NCBI GenBank assembly: GCA_948602995.1
Contig: CAPEBR010000019.1
Location: 1 to 64,000 of the forward strand
Reading direction: 5' to 3'
Source: an uncultured Dorea sp.
GTDB lineage: Bacteria > Bacillota > Clostridia > Lachnospirales > Lachnospiraceae
Length of the DNA: 64,000 nucleotides
Below the pieces are notes generated by a model. That model made no database searches, had not been told where the DNA came from, and saw only the letters and a program-made list of their open reading frames with translations. Positions 45,963 through 54,484 of the stretch are shown here, piece after piece. The stretch's first letter is position 1. Each line of letters opens with the position of its first letter. The translations under genes and the position numbers were made by a program.

Positions 45963-47732
45963 TTAATTAATAGAAATATGCAGTTTCCCGAGCCTCTCCA
46001 GTTCCCTTTTGGCTTCCATCAGCCGCTGAAGTCCTGCCATATCTGACGGTTCAAGCTTCTTTGCCGCTTCCTCAATGCTGTGCTTCTTCACCCGCACCAC
46101 CGTCTCACTTAGTGCCTTTTCCTGCTCCCTCACAGTCGTAAGCTCCCGGATTTTCGTATGGAAAAGCCCTGCCACCTCACGGTGCTCTTTATCATCTGTA
46201 AAATGGTTCATGACCGCAGCCGGATTCAGCTCATGCCTCTCATACTGTTCATAGAGAAGTCCTGCCACCTCACGGTACAGACCTTCCGAAAAATCTTCTG
46301 GCAAGACATACTTGCTGACCTGCCGAAACACCTCTTCGTCTGACGCAAGCCAGGTAAGGAGTATCTTCTGGGACTTCTGTATCCCTTCTTCCCGGTCACG
46401 GCTCTTTGTCTGTCTCGGCCTTGATACAGGTCTTGCCTGACCGGTCTCAACCGCCATCTTTGCCGTCAGGCCTTTCAGTTCTTCATATCCCACATGATAC
46501 CTTTCCGCCACTGCCTGAATATAATTGTTTCTCTCAATCTCTTCCTCGAATTCCGTAAGCCTGCGCGCAGCCTCCCTCATGAAGGCGGTCCGGCCCTCCG
46601 GCGTGTTCATGTCATACCCCCTCTCTAATACCTCAAGGCCAAACATAAACCCGTTTCCGGCCCTTTCAATCCGCTTTCCGAATTCATCCGCGCCAAGTCC
46701 TTTGATGAATTCATCCGGATCTTTATACGGCTCCATCCGTATCACCCTGGCTGTAATTCCCGCTTCCCTTAGAATCGGAACTGCACGCAGAACCGCTTTC
46801 GTTCCGGCATCATCACTGTCATAGGTTAAGTATACCTCATTTACATAGCGCTTAATCAATGAAGCATGTCCCTGTGTCAGCGCTGTGCCAAGAGAAGCAA
46901 CCGCATTGGTAAATCCTGCCTGATGAAGAGATATGACATCCATATATCCCTCACAGAGAAGAAAATACGGCTTCCTGGAGGTTCTTGCACGGTTCAGTCC
47001 ATACAGATTCCTGCTCTTATCAAAGACAAGTGTCTCCGGAGAATTCAGATATTTGGGCTTTGCATCCCCCATGACGCGCCCTCCGAACCCGATCACACGA
47101 CTGTTCACATCCATAATCGGAAACATGACCCTGTTCCAGAACTTGTCATAGACGCCCTGTCTCTCATCCACACTGATCAGTCCCGCCTGGGCGATCAGCT
47201 CATCTTTGTATCCCTCTCTCTTAAGGTACTGATACAGATCATTGCTGTACTTGTTCGAGTATCCAAGGCCGAAAGCCTTGATGGTCTCCTCCCCAAGTCC
47301 CCGTCCGGTCAGGTATGTATATGCATGCGCCCCTCCTCCGCTTTTAAGCTGAATGTAAAAATACCGGGCAGCCTTCTTGTTAATCTCCAGCAGAACCGCT
47401 TTCGTATCTGCCCTCTGCTTCGCTTCCTTCGAGTATTCCTGTTCAGGCAGCTGTACCCCTGCACGGTCCGCAAGAACCTTGAGAGCCTCAAGGAAGGAAT
47501 AATTCTCATATTCCATTAAAAAGGTAAATACATTCCCTCCTGCCCCGCATCCGAAACAGTAATACATCTGCTTCTGCCTGCTTACAGAAAAGGATGGGGA
47601 CTTTTCGTTGTGAAACGGACACAGTCCAAAATAAGAGCTTCCCTTTTTCGTAAGCCTTACATAACCAGAAATCACGTCCACAATGTCATTTTTCACCCGT
47701 ATCTCTTCCACCAGTTCTTCTGGATAATACAT
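45963..47732 (-). CDS. dnaG: DNA primase
   Basis: The 589-residue enzyme makes RNA primers for replication. The zinc domain has CPFHNEKSPSFSVS (about 40-53) and the C-x2-C of YYCFGCGAGGNVF. The TOPRIM domain contains LCEGYMDVISLHQAG (about 259-273) and YDSDDAG (about 310-316). The start at 47732 gives MYYPEELVEEIRVKNDIVDVI, split as MYYPEELVEEI, the family's usual N-terminus; the frame upstream is open but unconserved. The C-terminal helicase-interaction domain is present. Confidence 0.95.
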   Translation of the reverse strand: MYYPEELVEEIRVKNDIVDVISGYVRLTKKGSSYFGLCPFHNEKSPSFSVSRQKQMYYCFGCGAGGNVFTFLMEYENYSFLEALKVLADRAGVQLPEQEYSKEAKQRADTKAVLLEINKKAARYFYIQLKSGGGAHAYTYLTGRGLGEETIKAFGLGYSNKYSNDLYQYLKREGYKDELIAQAGLISVDERQGVYDKFWNRVMFPIMDVNSRVIGFGGRVMGDAKPKYLNSPETLVFDKSRNLYGLNRARTSRKPYFLLCEGYMDVISLHQAGFTNAVASLGTALTQGHASLIKRYVNEVYLTYDSDDAGTKAVLRAVPILREAGITARVIRMEPYKDPDEFIKGLGADEFGKRIERAGNGFMFGLEVLERGYDMNTPEGRTAFMREAARRLTEFEEEIERNNYIQAVAERYHVGYEELKGLTAKMAVETGQARPVSRPRQTKSRDREEGIQKSQKILLTWLASDEEVFRQVSKYVLPEDFSEGLYREVAGLLYEQYERHELNPAAVMNHFTDDKEHREVAGLFHTKIRELTTVREQEKALSETVVRVKKHSIEEAAKKLEPSDMAGLQRLMEAKRELERLGKLHISIN

Positions 47733-47803
47733 CGTTGCCACACCTTCTTTTTTATTGCCTGCTGTCCCTATATATAATATTCGACAAAAGTATTTGATTT
47801 CCT

Positions 47804-48811
47804 TTAAAAATTCCACGATTCCGGTACAAAAAATTCTTCAAACTTCTTCACGGCAAAATTATCCGTCATTCCAGCAATATAATCACACACTGTCTGCTCT
47901 TCTGTCTCCATGCCATTCTTTATTCTGTCAAGGAACTGATCCGGAAGCAGATCCATATGCCTCCTGTAATAATGGTAAAGATTTGCAACCATTTCCGCCG
48001 CCTTATCTTCCTCTCCCTTTGCCGCCGGATTCTGATAGACCTGTTCAAACATAAACCTGCGGAGTCCTGCCATAGCCTCTGCCACATCCGGAGACATCCG
48101 TATGGCAGGACAGTCCATGCTGTTGGTAATCACATTATGTACCATAGTGTCCAGGCGGATCCGGGTGGAAGCACCAAGGACTTCCCTGTATTCCCGCGGG
48201 ATATCTTCCTCCTTCAGTATGCCTCCACGCACTGCATCATCAATATCATGATTAATATATGCAATCTTATCTGAAAGGCGAACAATCTCGCCCTCCAGCG
48301 TTGCCGGTCTCCCGTTGGTCTTATGATTCCGGATTCCGTCAATCACTTCCCAGGTAAGGTTCAGTCCTCTTCCCTGTTTTTCCAGATATTCCACCACACG
48401 TACGCTCTGTTCATTGTGCCGGAATCCAAAAGGGTTCACACTGTTCAGGGCACGCTCTCCAGCGTGGCCGAAGGGCGTATGCCCCAGATCATGCCCCAGG
48501 GCAATTGCCTCGGCCAGATCCTCATTCAGCCGCAGCGCCTTTGCAATGGTCCGGGCATTCTGGGATACCTCAAGGGTATGGGTAAGTCTGGTTCTGTAGT
48601 GATCTCCTTTTGGAAGGAGAAATACCTGTGTCTTCTGTTTCAGACGGCGAAACGCCTTACAGTGAAGAATTCTGTCCCTGTCTCTCTGAAAGACCGGACG
48701 GATATCACACTCCTGCTCCGGCACTTTTCTTCCCTTTGACTCCCTGCTGAGCGCGGCATAAGAACTTAGATACGTAATTTCCCGTACCTCCAGCTGTTCT
48801 CTGATTGTCAC
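47804..48811 (-). CDS. dgt: Deoxyguanosinetriphosphate triphosphohydrolase-like protein (HD domain)
   Basis: The 335-residue protein has the HD signature: H in RLTHTLEVSQ (about 81), HD in LGHDLGHTPFGHAGE (about 113-127) and D in RLSDKIAYINHDIDD. Family members hydrolyse dNTPs to nucleosides and triphosphate. I chose the GTG at 48811 because AGAGGGGG lies six bases upstream; a longer frame opens within the pap gene. It precedes dnaG, a common clostridial order. Confidence 0.9.
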   Translation of the reverse strand: MTIREQLEVREITYLSSYAALSRESKGRKVPEQECDIRPVFQRDRDRILHCKAFRRLKQKTQVFLLPKGDHYRTRLTHTLEVSQNARTIAKALRLNEDLAEAIALGHDLGHTPFGHAGERALNSVNPFGFRHNEQSVRVVEYLEKQGRGLNLTWEVIDGIRNHKTNGRPATLEGEIVRLSDKIAYINHDIDDAVRGGILKEEDIPREYREVLGASTRIRLDTMVHNVITNSMDCPAIRMSPDVAEAMAGLRRFMFEQVYQNPAAKGEEDKAAEMVANLYHYYRRHMDLLPDQFLDRIKNGMETEEQTVCDYIAGMTDNFAVKKFEEFFVPESWNF

Positions 48812-48863
48812 AAGATCCCCCTCTTTTCTGCCATCCTGGGCGTAACCGTACAGACTCTGTCCT

Positions 48864-50357
48864 TTACGACAGCTCCTTAAGGCGCTTTTCAATTGCATCT
48901 ACTACCGTCTCAAGCACCTTTACCCTTGCGTAATATTTACAGTTTCCTTCCACAACGATCCACGGTGCATTCGGCGTAGAAGTACGCAGCAGCATCTCAT
49001 TGACTGCGTCCTCGTATTGATCCCACTTTTCCCGGTTTCTCCAGTCCTCATCCGTAATCTTCCACTGCTTCTGCGGATTCTCCTGGCGTGCCTTAAATCT
49101 CCTCTCCTGCTCATCCTTATCGATCTGCAGCCAGAACTTTAAGACAATCGCCCCTGCATCTGTAAGGTCACGCTCCATATCATTAATTTCCTTATAGGCC
49201 CTCTGCCACTCCTTCCTGGTGCAGAACCCTTCTATTCTCTCCACCATCACACGCCCATACCATGTCCTGTCAAAGATAGTCACATGACCTGCCTTTGGCA
49301 TATCATTCCAAAACCTCCACAGGTAATGATGCGCACGCTCTATATCGTTAGGAGACGCGGTAGGATGTACCACATAGCCTCTTGGATCCATATGCTCTGT
49401 CAGACGCCTGATGGCTCCGCCCTTACCGCCTGCGTCCCATCCCTCAAATCCAAGCACCATGGGAATCCTTCTGCGGTACAGCTCCCCGTGAAGCTTCTCC
49501 ATTCTCTTCTGAAGCTCCTTTAATCGCTCCTTGTATTCCTCTCTTGTATAGCAAAGAGACAAATCTGCCTTTGACAGAATGGAATCACCAGGCACTACGG
49601 CTTTTTCGGTTCCTTTTGCAGTATCCTGCTCCTGATTTTCTCTCTTTGCTTCCTGAACCTTCCGCTCCAGCATCTGTATCACAATGGAATAGATCTTTAC
49701 AGTTGCATATCTCCGGTCAATTGCTTCTACAATATTCCAGGGTGCATAATCCGTATCCGTTCCTGCAAGCATCTCCTCATGCATCATCTGATACCGGTCA
49801 AACTCCTCATTTCGCTTTAGGTCTCCTTCACTTACCCTCCAGGCGGATTCCTTTGACTTCATCAGCTTTTTAAAACGCTTCTTCTGCTCCTTCTTATCTA
49901 TGGCAAGAAAAATCTTGATCACCGCCATGCCGCTGTCTGCAAGCTGCTCCTCAAAGGAACAGATCGAGCGCATGGCTCCTGGGATCTCTTTTTCCTTTGT
50001 CCTGCCGTCAAAACGTTCCTTTAATACCTTTCCGTACCAGCTGCTGTCATAGATTGCAATCCTTCCTTTTGCAGGCATCTTCGTCCAGAATCTCCATAGG
50101 AACGGGTAAAACTTTTCTTCCTCCGTCTCCTGCTTTACCGCATGGACCTCAAAGCCCCTCGGGTCAAGCGCCTGAATCAGCTTTCCGATCTGCACCCCTT
50201 TTCCTGCCGCGCCATAACCCTCGAATGCAATCATCACCGGAATACCAAGCTCCTTACACTCCCTCTGGAGCTTTCCAAGCTTTTCTTCTAAAAGAGGCAT
50301 CCTCTCCTTGTATTCTTCTTTGCTTAAAACTTTTGTCAGATCTAGTTTTTCTAACAT
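48864..50357 (-). CDS. pap: Polyphosphate:AMP phosphotransferase (tandem PPK2 domains)
   Basis: The 497-residue protein has two PPK2 domains. The first has Walker A-like GYGAAGKGVQIG at about 47-58 and the second GWDAGGKGGAIRRL at about 308-321; each is followed by the lid-type motif (FDGRTKEKE and IEGFCTRKEW). Two-domain PPK2 enzymes phosphorylate AMP to ADP with polyphosphate. It is upstream of dgt and may be first in the long minus-strand series. Confidence 0.88.
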   Translation of the reverse strand: MLEKLDLTKVLSKEEYKERMPLLEEKLGKLQRECKELGIPVMIAFEGYGAAGKGVQIGKLIQALDPRGFEVHAVKQETEEEKFYPFLWRFWTKMPAKGRIAIYDSSWYGKVLKERFDGRTKEKEIPGAMRSICSFEEQLADSGMAVIKIFLAIDKKEQKKRFKKLMKSKESAWRVSEGDLKRNEEFDRYQMMHEEMLAGTDTDYAPWNIVEAIDRRYATVKIYSIVIQMLERKVQEAKRENQEQDTAKGTEKAVVPGDSILSKADLSLCYTREEYKERLKELQKRMEKLHGELYRRRIPMVLGFEGWDAGGKGGAIRRLTEHMDPRGYVVHPTASPNDIERAHHYLWRFWNDMPKAGHVTIFDRTWYGRVMVERIEGFCTRKEWQRAYKEINDMERDLTDAGAIVLKFWLQIDKDEQERRFKARQENPQKQWKITDEDWRNREKWDQYEDAVNEMLLRTSTPNAPWIVVEGNCKYYARVKVLETVVDAIEKRLKELS

Positions 50358-50584
50358 CTTCTTTTCTCCTTATGTTTTTTTCATGTGTATACGCTCCATG
50401 TTCTATTATATATAATTATACACGAAAAAACGCATAAATACAGACTTTTTCCAGTTTTATTTCATCTTAAAAAAACAGGAATATCTTGCCGAATAAAAAA
50501 ACATGTAAAAAAATTGGAATTATCTGTTGACATTTCAAAACATATGTAGTATTATAATCTTCGGACGAAACAAAAATGTCTTTT

Positions 50585-50669
50585 GCGGAAGTGTCGGAAC
50601 TGGCAGACGAGCAAGACTAAGGATCTTGTGAGCAATGCGCTCGTGTGGGTTCAAGTCCCATCTTCCGCA
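50585..50669 (+). tRNA. tRNA-Leu (anticodon TAA), integration site of the CRESS-Rep element
   Basis: The acceptor arms GCGGAAG / CTTCCGC, the anticodon stem CAAGA / TCTTG with loop CTAAGGA, a variable arm GAGCAATGCGCTC, and a T arm with GGTTCAAGTCC make an 85-nt class II tRNA-Leu. CCA is not encoded. The anticodon segment and the 3' segment recur at 56482-56538, so the 3' half was probably supplied by the inserted element. Confidence 0.96.
50612..50629 (+). other. attL core repeat (anticodon arm of tRNA-Leu)
   Basis: The 18-bp sequence CAAGACTAAGGATCTTGT is the anticodon stem-loop and is repeated exactly at 56482-56499. Downstream of both copies a T-arm and acceptor segment of 27 bp is also identical, but the variable arms between them differ. 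Confidence 0.75.
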
Positions 50670-50675
50670 TCAAAT

Positions 50676-50718
50676 AACTGTAAGTCTTGAAAAATCAAGG
50701 TTTACAGTTATTTTTTTG
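50676..50718 (+). terminator. Terminator after tRNA-Leu (element side)
   Basis: AACTGTAAGTCTTGA pairs with TCAAGGTTTACAGTT over 15 positions with two mismatches, followed by ATTTTTTT. Confidence 0.75.
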
Positions 50719-50728
50719 TTTTTGGGGG

Positions 50729-50757
50729 TTGTCGGTTTTGGCACTTCGTTTTAAAAT
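50729..50757 (+). promoter_or_regulatory. Integrase promoter
   Basis: TTGTCG and TAAAAT are spaced by 17 bases, about 40 bases before the integrase ATG. Confidence 0.5.
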
Positions 50758-50798
50758 AGTCTTGTGCGTTAGTTTCATTCAAGAAAGGGGCGCACAAT

Positions 50799-51749
50799 AT
50801 GCTAAGAAGAAGGTCAACAATGATTAATGAGAACATTAAAACAAAAGACGCATTAGAGGAATTTTACCAAGACAAGCGGTCGGAGAATATAGCCGAAAGC
50901 ACATTAAAAACCTATGATATGCACATACGCAATTTTATCAATTCTAATGATATGTGGGATTTTACAACAAGTTTGATAAACAAAGACCAATACCAGTGGT
51001 GGATTGAAGACCTAAAAGAAGACCAAAACAAAAAAGATGTTACTATCGCTACATACTGTCGGTCGGTTCGTGCTTTTATATACTGGCTACAAGAACAAGA
51101 ATATTGTGATATATTTCCTGTTAAGATACCTAAGTATCAAAAGACTATCAAGCGTTGTTATACACAAGAAGAATTACAAACACTATTAGAAAAGCCCTCT
51201 CGTGACTGTAGTGAAGTGCAATATCAAACATGGGTATATATTAACCTTTTAATTGCTACTGGGCTTCGTCTTTCTTCCAGTCTAAACATATTAGTTAAAG
51301 ATATAGATTTTAAGAATGGCGTTGTATACGTGGATGTTACAAAAAATAATCAAGGGCTTGCGCTATCGCTTAATGATGATGTGTTAAAGATATTAAAGAA
51401 ATATATACAATTATTTAAGTTGTCTGCTGATGATTATTTGTTTAGTATTGCAAGTGGTTCAAGAATGGCTAATCATACAATGCAATGTAATGTTGCAAGC
51501 TATAATAGGGCGCATAATGTAGAAAAGACAAGTATACATTTGTTTCGTCATACATTTGCTAAAAACTTTTATATGCAAACAAAAGATGTATATACATTGT
51601 GTCAAGTATTAGGTCATAGTAATATAAGCGTAACAGAGGGCTATTTAAAAGACTTAGGTGTTAGCCTTTTTGCTGATACGGTATATAATCCACAACAACA
51701 ATTTACTAAAAAAGATTCCAGTCCAAAGCGTAGAGGTAAATTAAGATAA
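50799..51749 (+). CDS. int: Tyrosine recombinase (element integrase)
   Basis: The 316-residue protein has a SAM-like N-terminal core-binding domain (about 15-105) and a catalytic domain with R157 in TGLRLSS, H247 and R250 in HLFRHTFAK, H273 in LGHSNIS, and nucleophile Y282 in EGYLKDLG. All catalytic residues are present. It sits next to the tRNA end, as is usual for tRNA-site integrases. Start at 50799 has AAAGGGG eight bases upstream; an ATG at 50820 with AGAAGG is an alternative. Confidence 0.9.
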   Translation: MLRRRSTMINENIKTKDALEEFYQDKRSENIAESTLKTYDMHIRNFINSNDMWDFTTSLINKDQYQWWIEDLKEDQNKKDVTIATYCRSVRAFIYWLQEQEYCDIFPVKIPKYQKTIKRCYTQEELQTLLEKPSRDCSEVQYQTWVYINLLIATGLRLSSSLNILVKDIDFKNGVVYVDVTKNNQGLALSLNDDVLKILKKYIQLFKLSADDYLFSIASGSRMANHTMQCNVASYNRAHNVEKTSIHLFRHTFAKNFYMQTKDVYTLCQVLGHSNISVTEGYLKDLGVSLFADTVYNPQQQFTKKDSSPKRRGKLR

Positions 51750-51769
51750 CTTTAATACATTAAAACAAT

Positions 51770-51793
51770 AAAGCACTCGAAAGAGTGCTTTTT
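51770..51793 (+). terminator. Integrase terminator
   Basis: AAAGCACTC and GAGTGCTTT form a 9-bp stem with a GAAA tetraloop, then TT. Confidence 0.8.
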
Positions 51794-51817
51794 GTGTTCC
51801 TGTATAAAAAGTAAAAA

Positions 51818-51885
51818 AGGTTGACTAGGTTAAAAGGGGGGCACCACTGCAAGTGGGGGGTTCCCTAGTATTACCTAGTCAACCT
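51818..51885. other. Candidate rolling-circle replication origin (nonanucleotide TAGTATTAC in a 13-bp inverted repeat)
   Basis: AGGTTGACTAGGT (51818-51830) and ACCTAGTCAACCT (51873-51885) are a perfect 13-bp inverted pair. TAGTATTAC at 51866-51874, the circovirus-type origin nonanucleotide, lies at the right side of the loop and overlaps the right arm by two bases, so the expected nick TAGTATT/AC would fall at the stem base. The loop also holds a short hairpin CCACT / AGTGG and G-runs. It lies upstream of a Rep gene of the matching class. Confidence 0.7.
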
Positions 51886-52003
51886 CTGTGTCATGTGTCA
51901 AAAATTCAAAAAAGCCCCATTTTATGCGGGTTTGCGGGCTTGGATTTTGACACAAAGGTTAAATTAACCTCTGTGTCAAAATGATTAACCTCTGTGTCAA
52001 AAA
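51881..52003. repeat. Iteron-like repeats next to the candidate origin
   Basis: AACCTCTGTGTCA occurs at 51881, within 51964-51981 (TTAACCTCTGTGTCAAAA) and within 51985-52003. An inverted, slightly diverged copy (TTTTGACACAAAGGTTAA) is at 51945-51962, facing the second. Repeats of this kind beside an origin commonly bind Rep. The first copy overlaps the right arm of the origin palindrome. Confidence 0.65.
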
Positions 52004-52489
52004 TGTTTTTAGGGGGGGGGGTTAAGGGGCTTTTTGAAGTTTTGTAAACAGGACACAGCTATTAACATATGAGCGTAGGCGGATGTAGGAACGTAGTTTC
52101 GTAATACGCCGTAAGCGAAGTCGGAGACGGCGTATGCCGTCGTAGCGTATCCATAAGCAATAAAAAAGTTCTAATTCGTAGAATTAGAACAATTAACATA
52201 ACAATTTATAAATGCTAAAATGTGCATATCTTGCCAAAAACAAAATTGTGTTATAAAATTTATTTATAGACATAAAAAAAGCCGTTTTGCGGACGGCTTA
52301 GAGCGTAGACATAAAACATATATAAAGTATATAGCAAGCGAAACATTTTTTGATTTCGTTCATTGCTGTTATAAATATAATATAACAAATAGAATAAAAT
52401 GTCAACAGATATATCTATCGAGTTAATATATATGTTTTAATGCTCCTTTTATGTCTAAGAAAAATAGATTATAGAAAGGAGATTTTTTT
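52004..52489. other. Rep leader region with hairpins, no gene seen
   Basis: The stretch holds a run of ten G residues ending at about 52021, a 9-bp stem ATACGCCGT / ACGGCGTAT (52104-52135), a 10-bp stem GTTCTAATTC / GAATTAGAAC (52168-52190), and AAGCCGT / ACGGCTT (about 52272-52294), which with its A-run would be a minus-strand terminator. The rest, up to the rep ribosome binding site, is AT-rich. Some of these may be single-strand origin or antisense-RNA signals. Confidence 0.45.
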
Positions 52490-53881
52490 ATGAATAACAT
52501 AAAAACTAAAAGAGGTCGTAAATGGCTTATAACAATAAATAACCCTAAAATAAAATTTGAAGAAATAAAAAATATCATTGAAAAGAAATACAAGACAACT
52601 ATTTATTACTGCTATTGTGAAGAAGTAGGAAACGAAACGCATACAAGACATTATCATATTTTTATATATTTTAAAAACGCTGTCACTGGAAATAGTCTTT
52701 TAAAAACTTTTGAAGGCTGTCACTTAGATTTTTGCAATGGAACTTGTCAAGAAAACAGAGACTATATATATAAATGCGGAAAATATGAAGGCTCTGAAAA
52801 AGAGGACACACGCATAGAGGGTATGCAATATGAAAGTGGGGAATGCCCAAAAGAAGAAAAAGGGAAAAGGAATGATTTAGAAGAATTAAAGCAAATGATT
52901 ATTGACGGTAAGTCTAACGCTGAAATATATGAAGCAAATTCTTCATACATGCGCTTTGCTAATTCTCTTGATAAAATGCGCCTTGATATTTTATCACATA
53001 AATTTAGCAATACCTGGCGTGATGTGGAAGTAACATATATATGTGGTTCAACTGGAACTGGAAAAACTAGGGGCGTTATGGAAGGCTATGGTTATGAAAA
53101 TGTCTATCGTATATTAAAAGATGATTATTCATTTTCTACATACACTATGCAAGATGTTGTTATGTTTGAAGAATTTAGAAATACATTCAAGTTAGAAGAT
53201 ATGCTAAACCTTTTGGACGGCTATCCAATACAGGGTAGGGCTATGCAAGGTTTTAGACAACTAGGTTATACAAAGGCTTTTATATGCTCTAACTGGAAAT
53301 TAGAAGAACAATACCAAAGCATCCAAGAAGAATATCCTTCATCTTGGCAAGCGTTTCTAAGAAGAATTAACAAGGTTATTATTAGAGAGAAATCGGGTGA
53401 TAAAGTATTCTATCAAAAGAACAGGGGAACAGAAGAAAATCCGCAATTTGATTTTATTTCTGATGACGGTGTTTCATATTTTGACCCATTCGGTTTGCAA
53501 GTATGGGGCGAAACGGATAATGATTTTTGGTATACTTCTGATGATTTTGATAATGATTTTTTTGCTACTACGCAAAATGAAAAAAAACCAAAAGAGACAA
53601 AACAAGTTGAAATCGGTAAGTCGGTATTAGGTCACATTTATACTACTGATTGTGAGTATTATTATCAATATCCTTGTGATATTGAAAAACCTAATTTAGA
53701 TATAGAAAGATGTGTTATTCCTAAATCTTTAAATCAAGCTGAGTGTATTGCAAATTATAAAGAGTTTGAACAAATACATAAACAACTTGAAGAACAAAAA
53801 GCAAAAGAAGAAAAAGAGAAAAAGGAAAAAGAAAAAAAGTTATTAAAAGAATTTGAAAATGTTACAGAAGATGAATATTAA
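52490..53881 (+). CDS. rep: CRESS-type replication initiator: HUH endonuclease plus SF3 helicase
   Basis: The 463-residue protein shows all rolling-circle motifs: motif I WLITINNP (12-19), motif II HYH (54-56) in RHYHIFIYF, and motif III YIYK with Tyr92 and Lys95. The SF3 helicase follows with Walker A GSTGTGKT (186-193), Walker B VVMFEEF (223-229) and motif C FICSNW (264-269). This combination is the hallmark of Rep proteins of CRESS-DNA viruses and related bacterial plasmids. The C-terminal 130 residues are acidic, end in a Lys/Glu-rich helix, and are not recognised. AAAGGAG precedes the ATG. Confidence 0.92.
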   Translation: MNNIKTKRGRKWLITINNPKIKFEEIKNIIEKKYKTTIYYCYCEEVGNETHTRHYHIFIYFKNAVTGNSLLKTFEGCHLDFCNGTCQENRDYIYKCGKYEGSEKEDTRIEGMQYESGECPKEEKGKRNDLEELKQMIIDGKSNAEIYEANSSYMRFANSLDKMRLDILSHKFSNTWRDVEVTYICGSTGTGKTRGVMEGYGYENVYRILKDDYSFSTYTMQDVVMFEEFRNTFKLEDMLNLLDGYPIQGRAMQGFRQLGYTKAFICSNWKLEEQYQSIQEEYPSSWQAFLRRINKVIIREKSGDKVFYQKNRGTEENPQFDFISDDGVSYFDPFGLQVWGETDNDFWYTSDDFDNDFFATTQNEKKPKETKQVEIGKSVLGHIYTTDCEYYYQYPCDIEKPNLDIERCVIPKSLNQAECIANYKEFEQIHKQLEEQKAKEEKEKKEKEKKLLKEFENVTEDEY

Positions 53882-53885
53882 TTTT

Positions 53886-53914
53886 ACAAGGGCGTAACTG
53901 CCCTTGTTTTTTTT
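53886..53914 (+). terminator. rep terminator
   Basis: ACAAGGGC and GCCCTTGT form an 8-bp stem followed by eight T residues. Confidence 0.85.
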
Positions 53915-53925
53915 ATGCCAAAAAA

Positions 53926-53989
53926 GTTGACTAGACATCGGGTTATAAGTATAAAAGCGTAAGCTTTTGTATTTATAAACGCCGATGTC
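53926..53989. other. Second stem-loop sharing the origin-arm sequence GTTGACTAG
   Basis: GTTGACTAG (53926-53934) matches the origin arm. It runs directly into a long hairpin, GACATCGG / CCGATGTC with an inner stem ATAAAAGC / GCTTTTGT. It may be a second Rep-binding or single-strand-origin site, or part of a terminator. Confidence 0.45.
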
Positions 53990-54484
53990 TTGACAAAAAG
54001 AACATTTGTTTGATAAAATTAAAATATAAAGTAAATCGGTACACATAAAAACATGTGTCCAAAAGTTAAAAATAAAACCTAGCGTTTTCTAAAGTGTGCG
54101 CCTTTTGCATATTAGGTAACAAAAAATATGTATGCTTTTTGGGAAGTTATGCATTAAAAATATAAACTTGTAAGTTTAGGAATTGATATACAACATATCA
54201 TTAAAAGTTATCATAGAGTTTCTTAAAAAATAGGAATAGAATAATTATTTTTATTTAACAACTAGGCATTTGGTAGTTGTTATTTTTATACGGAAAAATT
54301 AGGAATTAAAAAGAACGGGAAACTTTTAAAAAATCCCAAAACTAGCTTAACAAAAACAGTTCCCTATTTACGAGTAGGGGACTGGGAAAAATATTGTTTA
54401 AAAACTAATTTAAAATTAAGGAATAAAGGCGGTGATTAAATCAAGACATTAAAAGAACAATTAAAAACTAATTTAGGTAATAAA
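53990..54484. other. Non-coding stretch with hairpins ahead of the second recombinase
   Basis: About 500 AT-rich bases hold no convincing gene. A terminator-like hairpin AACAACTA / TAGTTGTT with a T-run is at 54257-54287, and CAGTTCCCTA / TAGGGGACTG is at 54357-54384. AAAGGCGG at 54425 looks like a ribosome binding site, but no ATG, GTG or TTG follows it in the recombinase frame. Confidence 0.45.

Noticed and set aside
51881..52003. CRISPR array
   Set aside because: The repeats are short, in mixed orientation and unevenly spaced, and no cas gene is nearby; iterons fit better. No CRISPR array was seen elsewhere.
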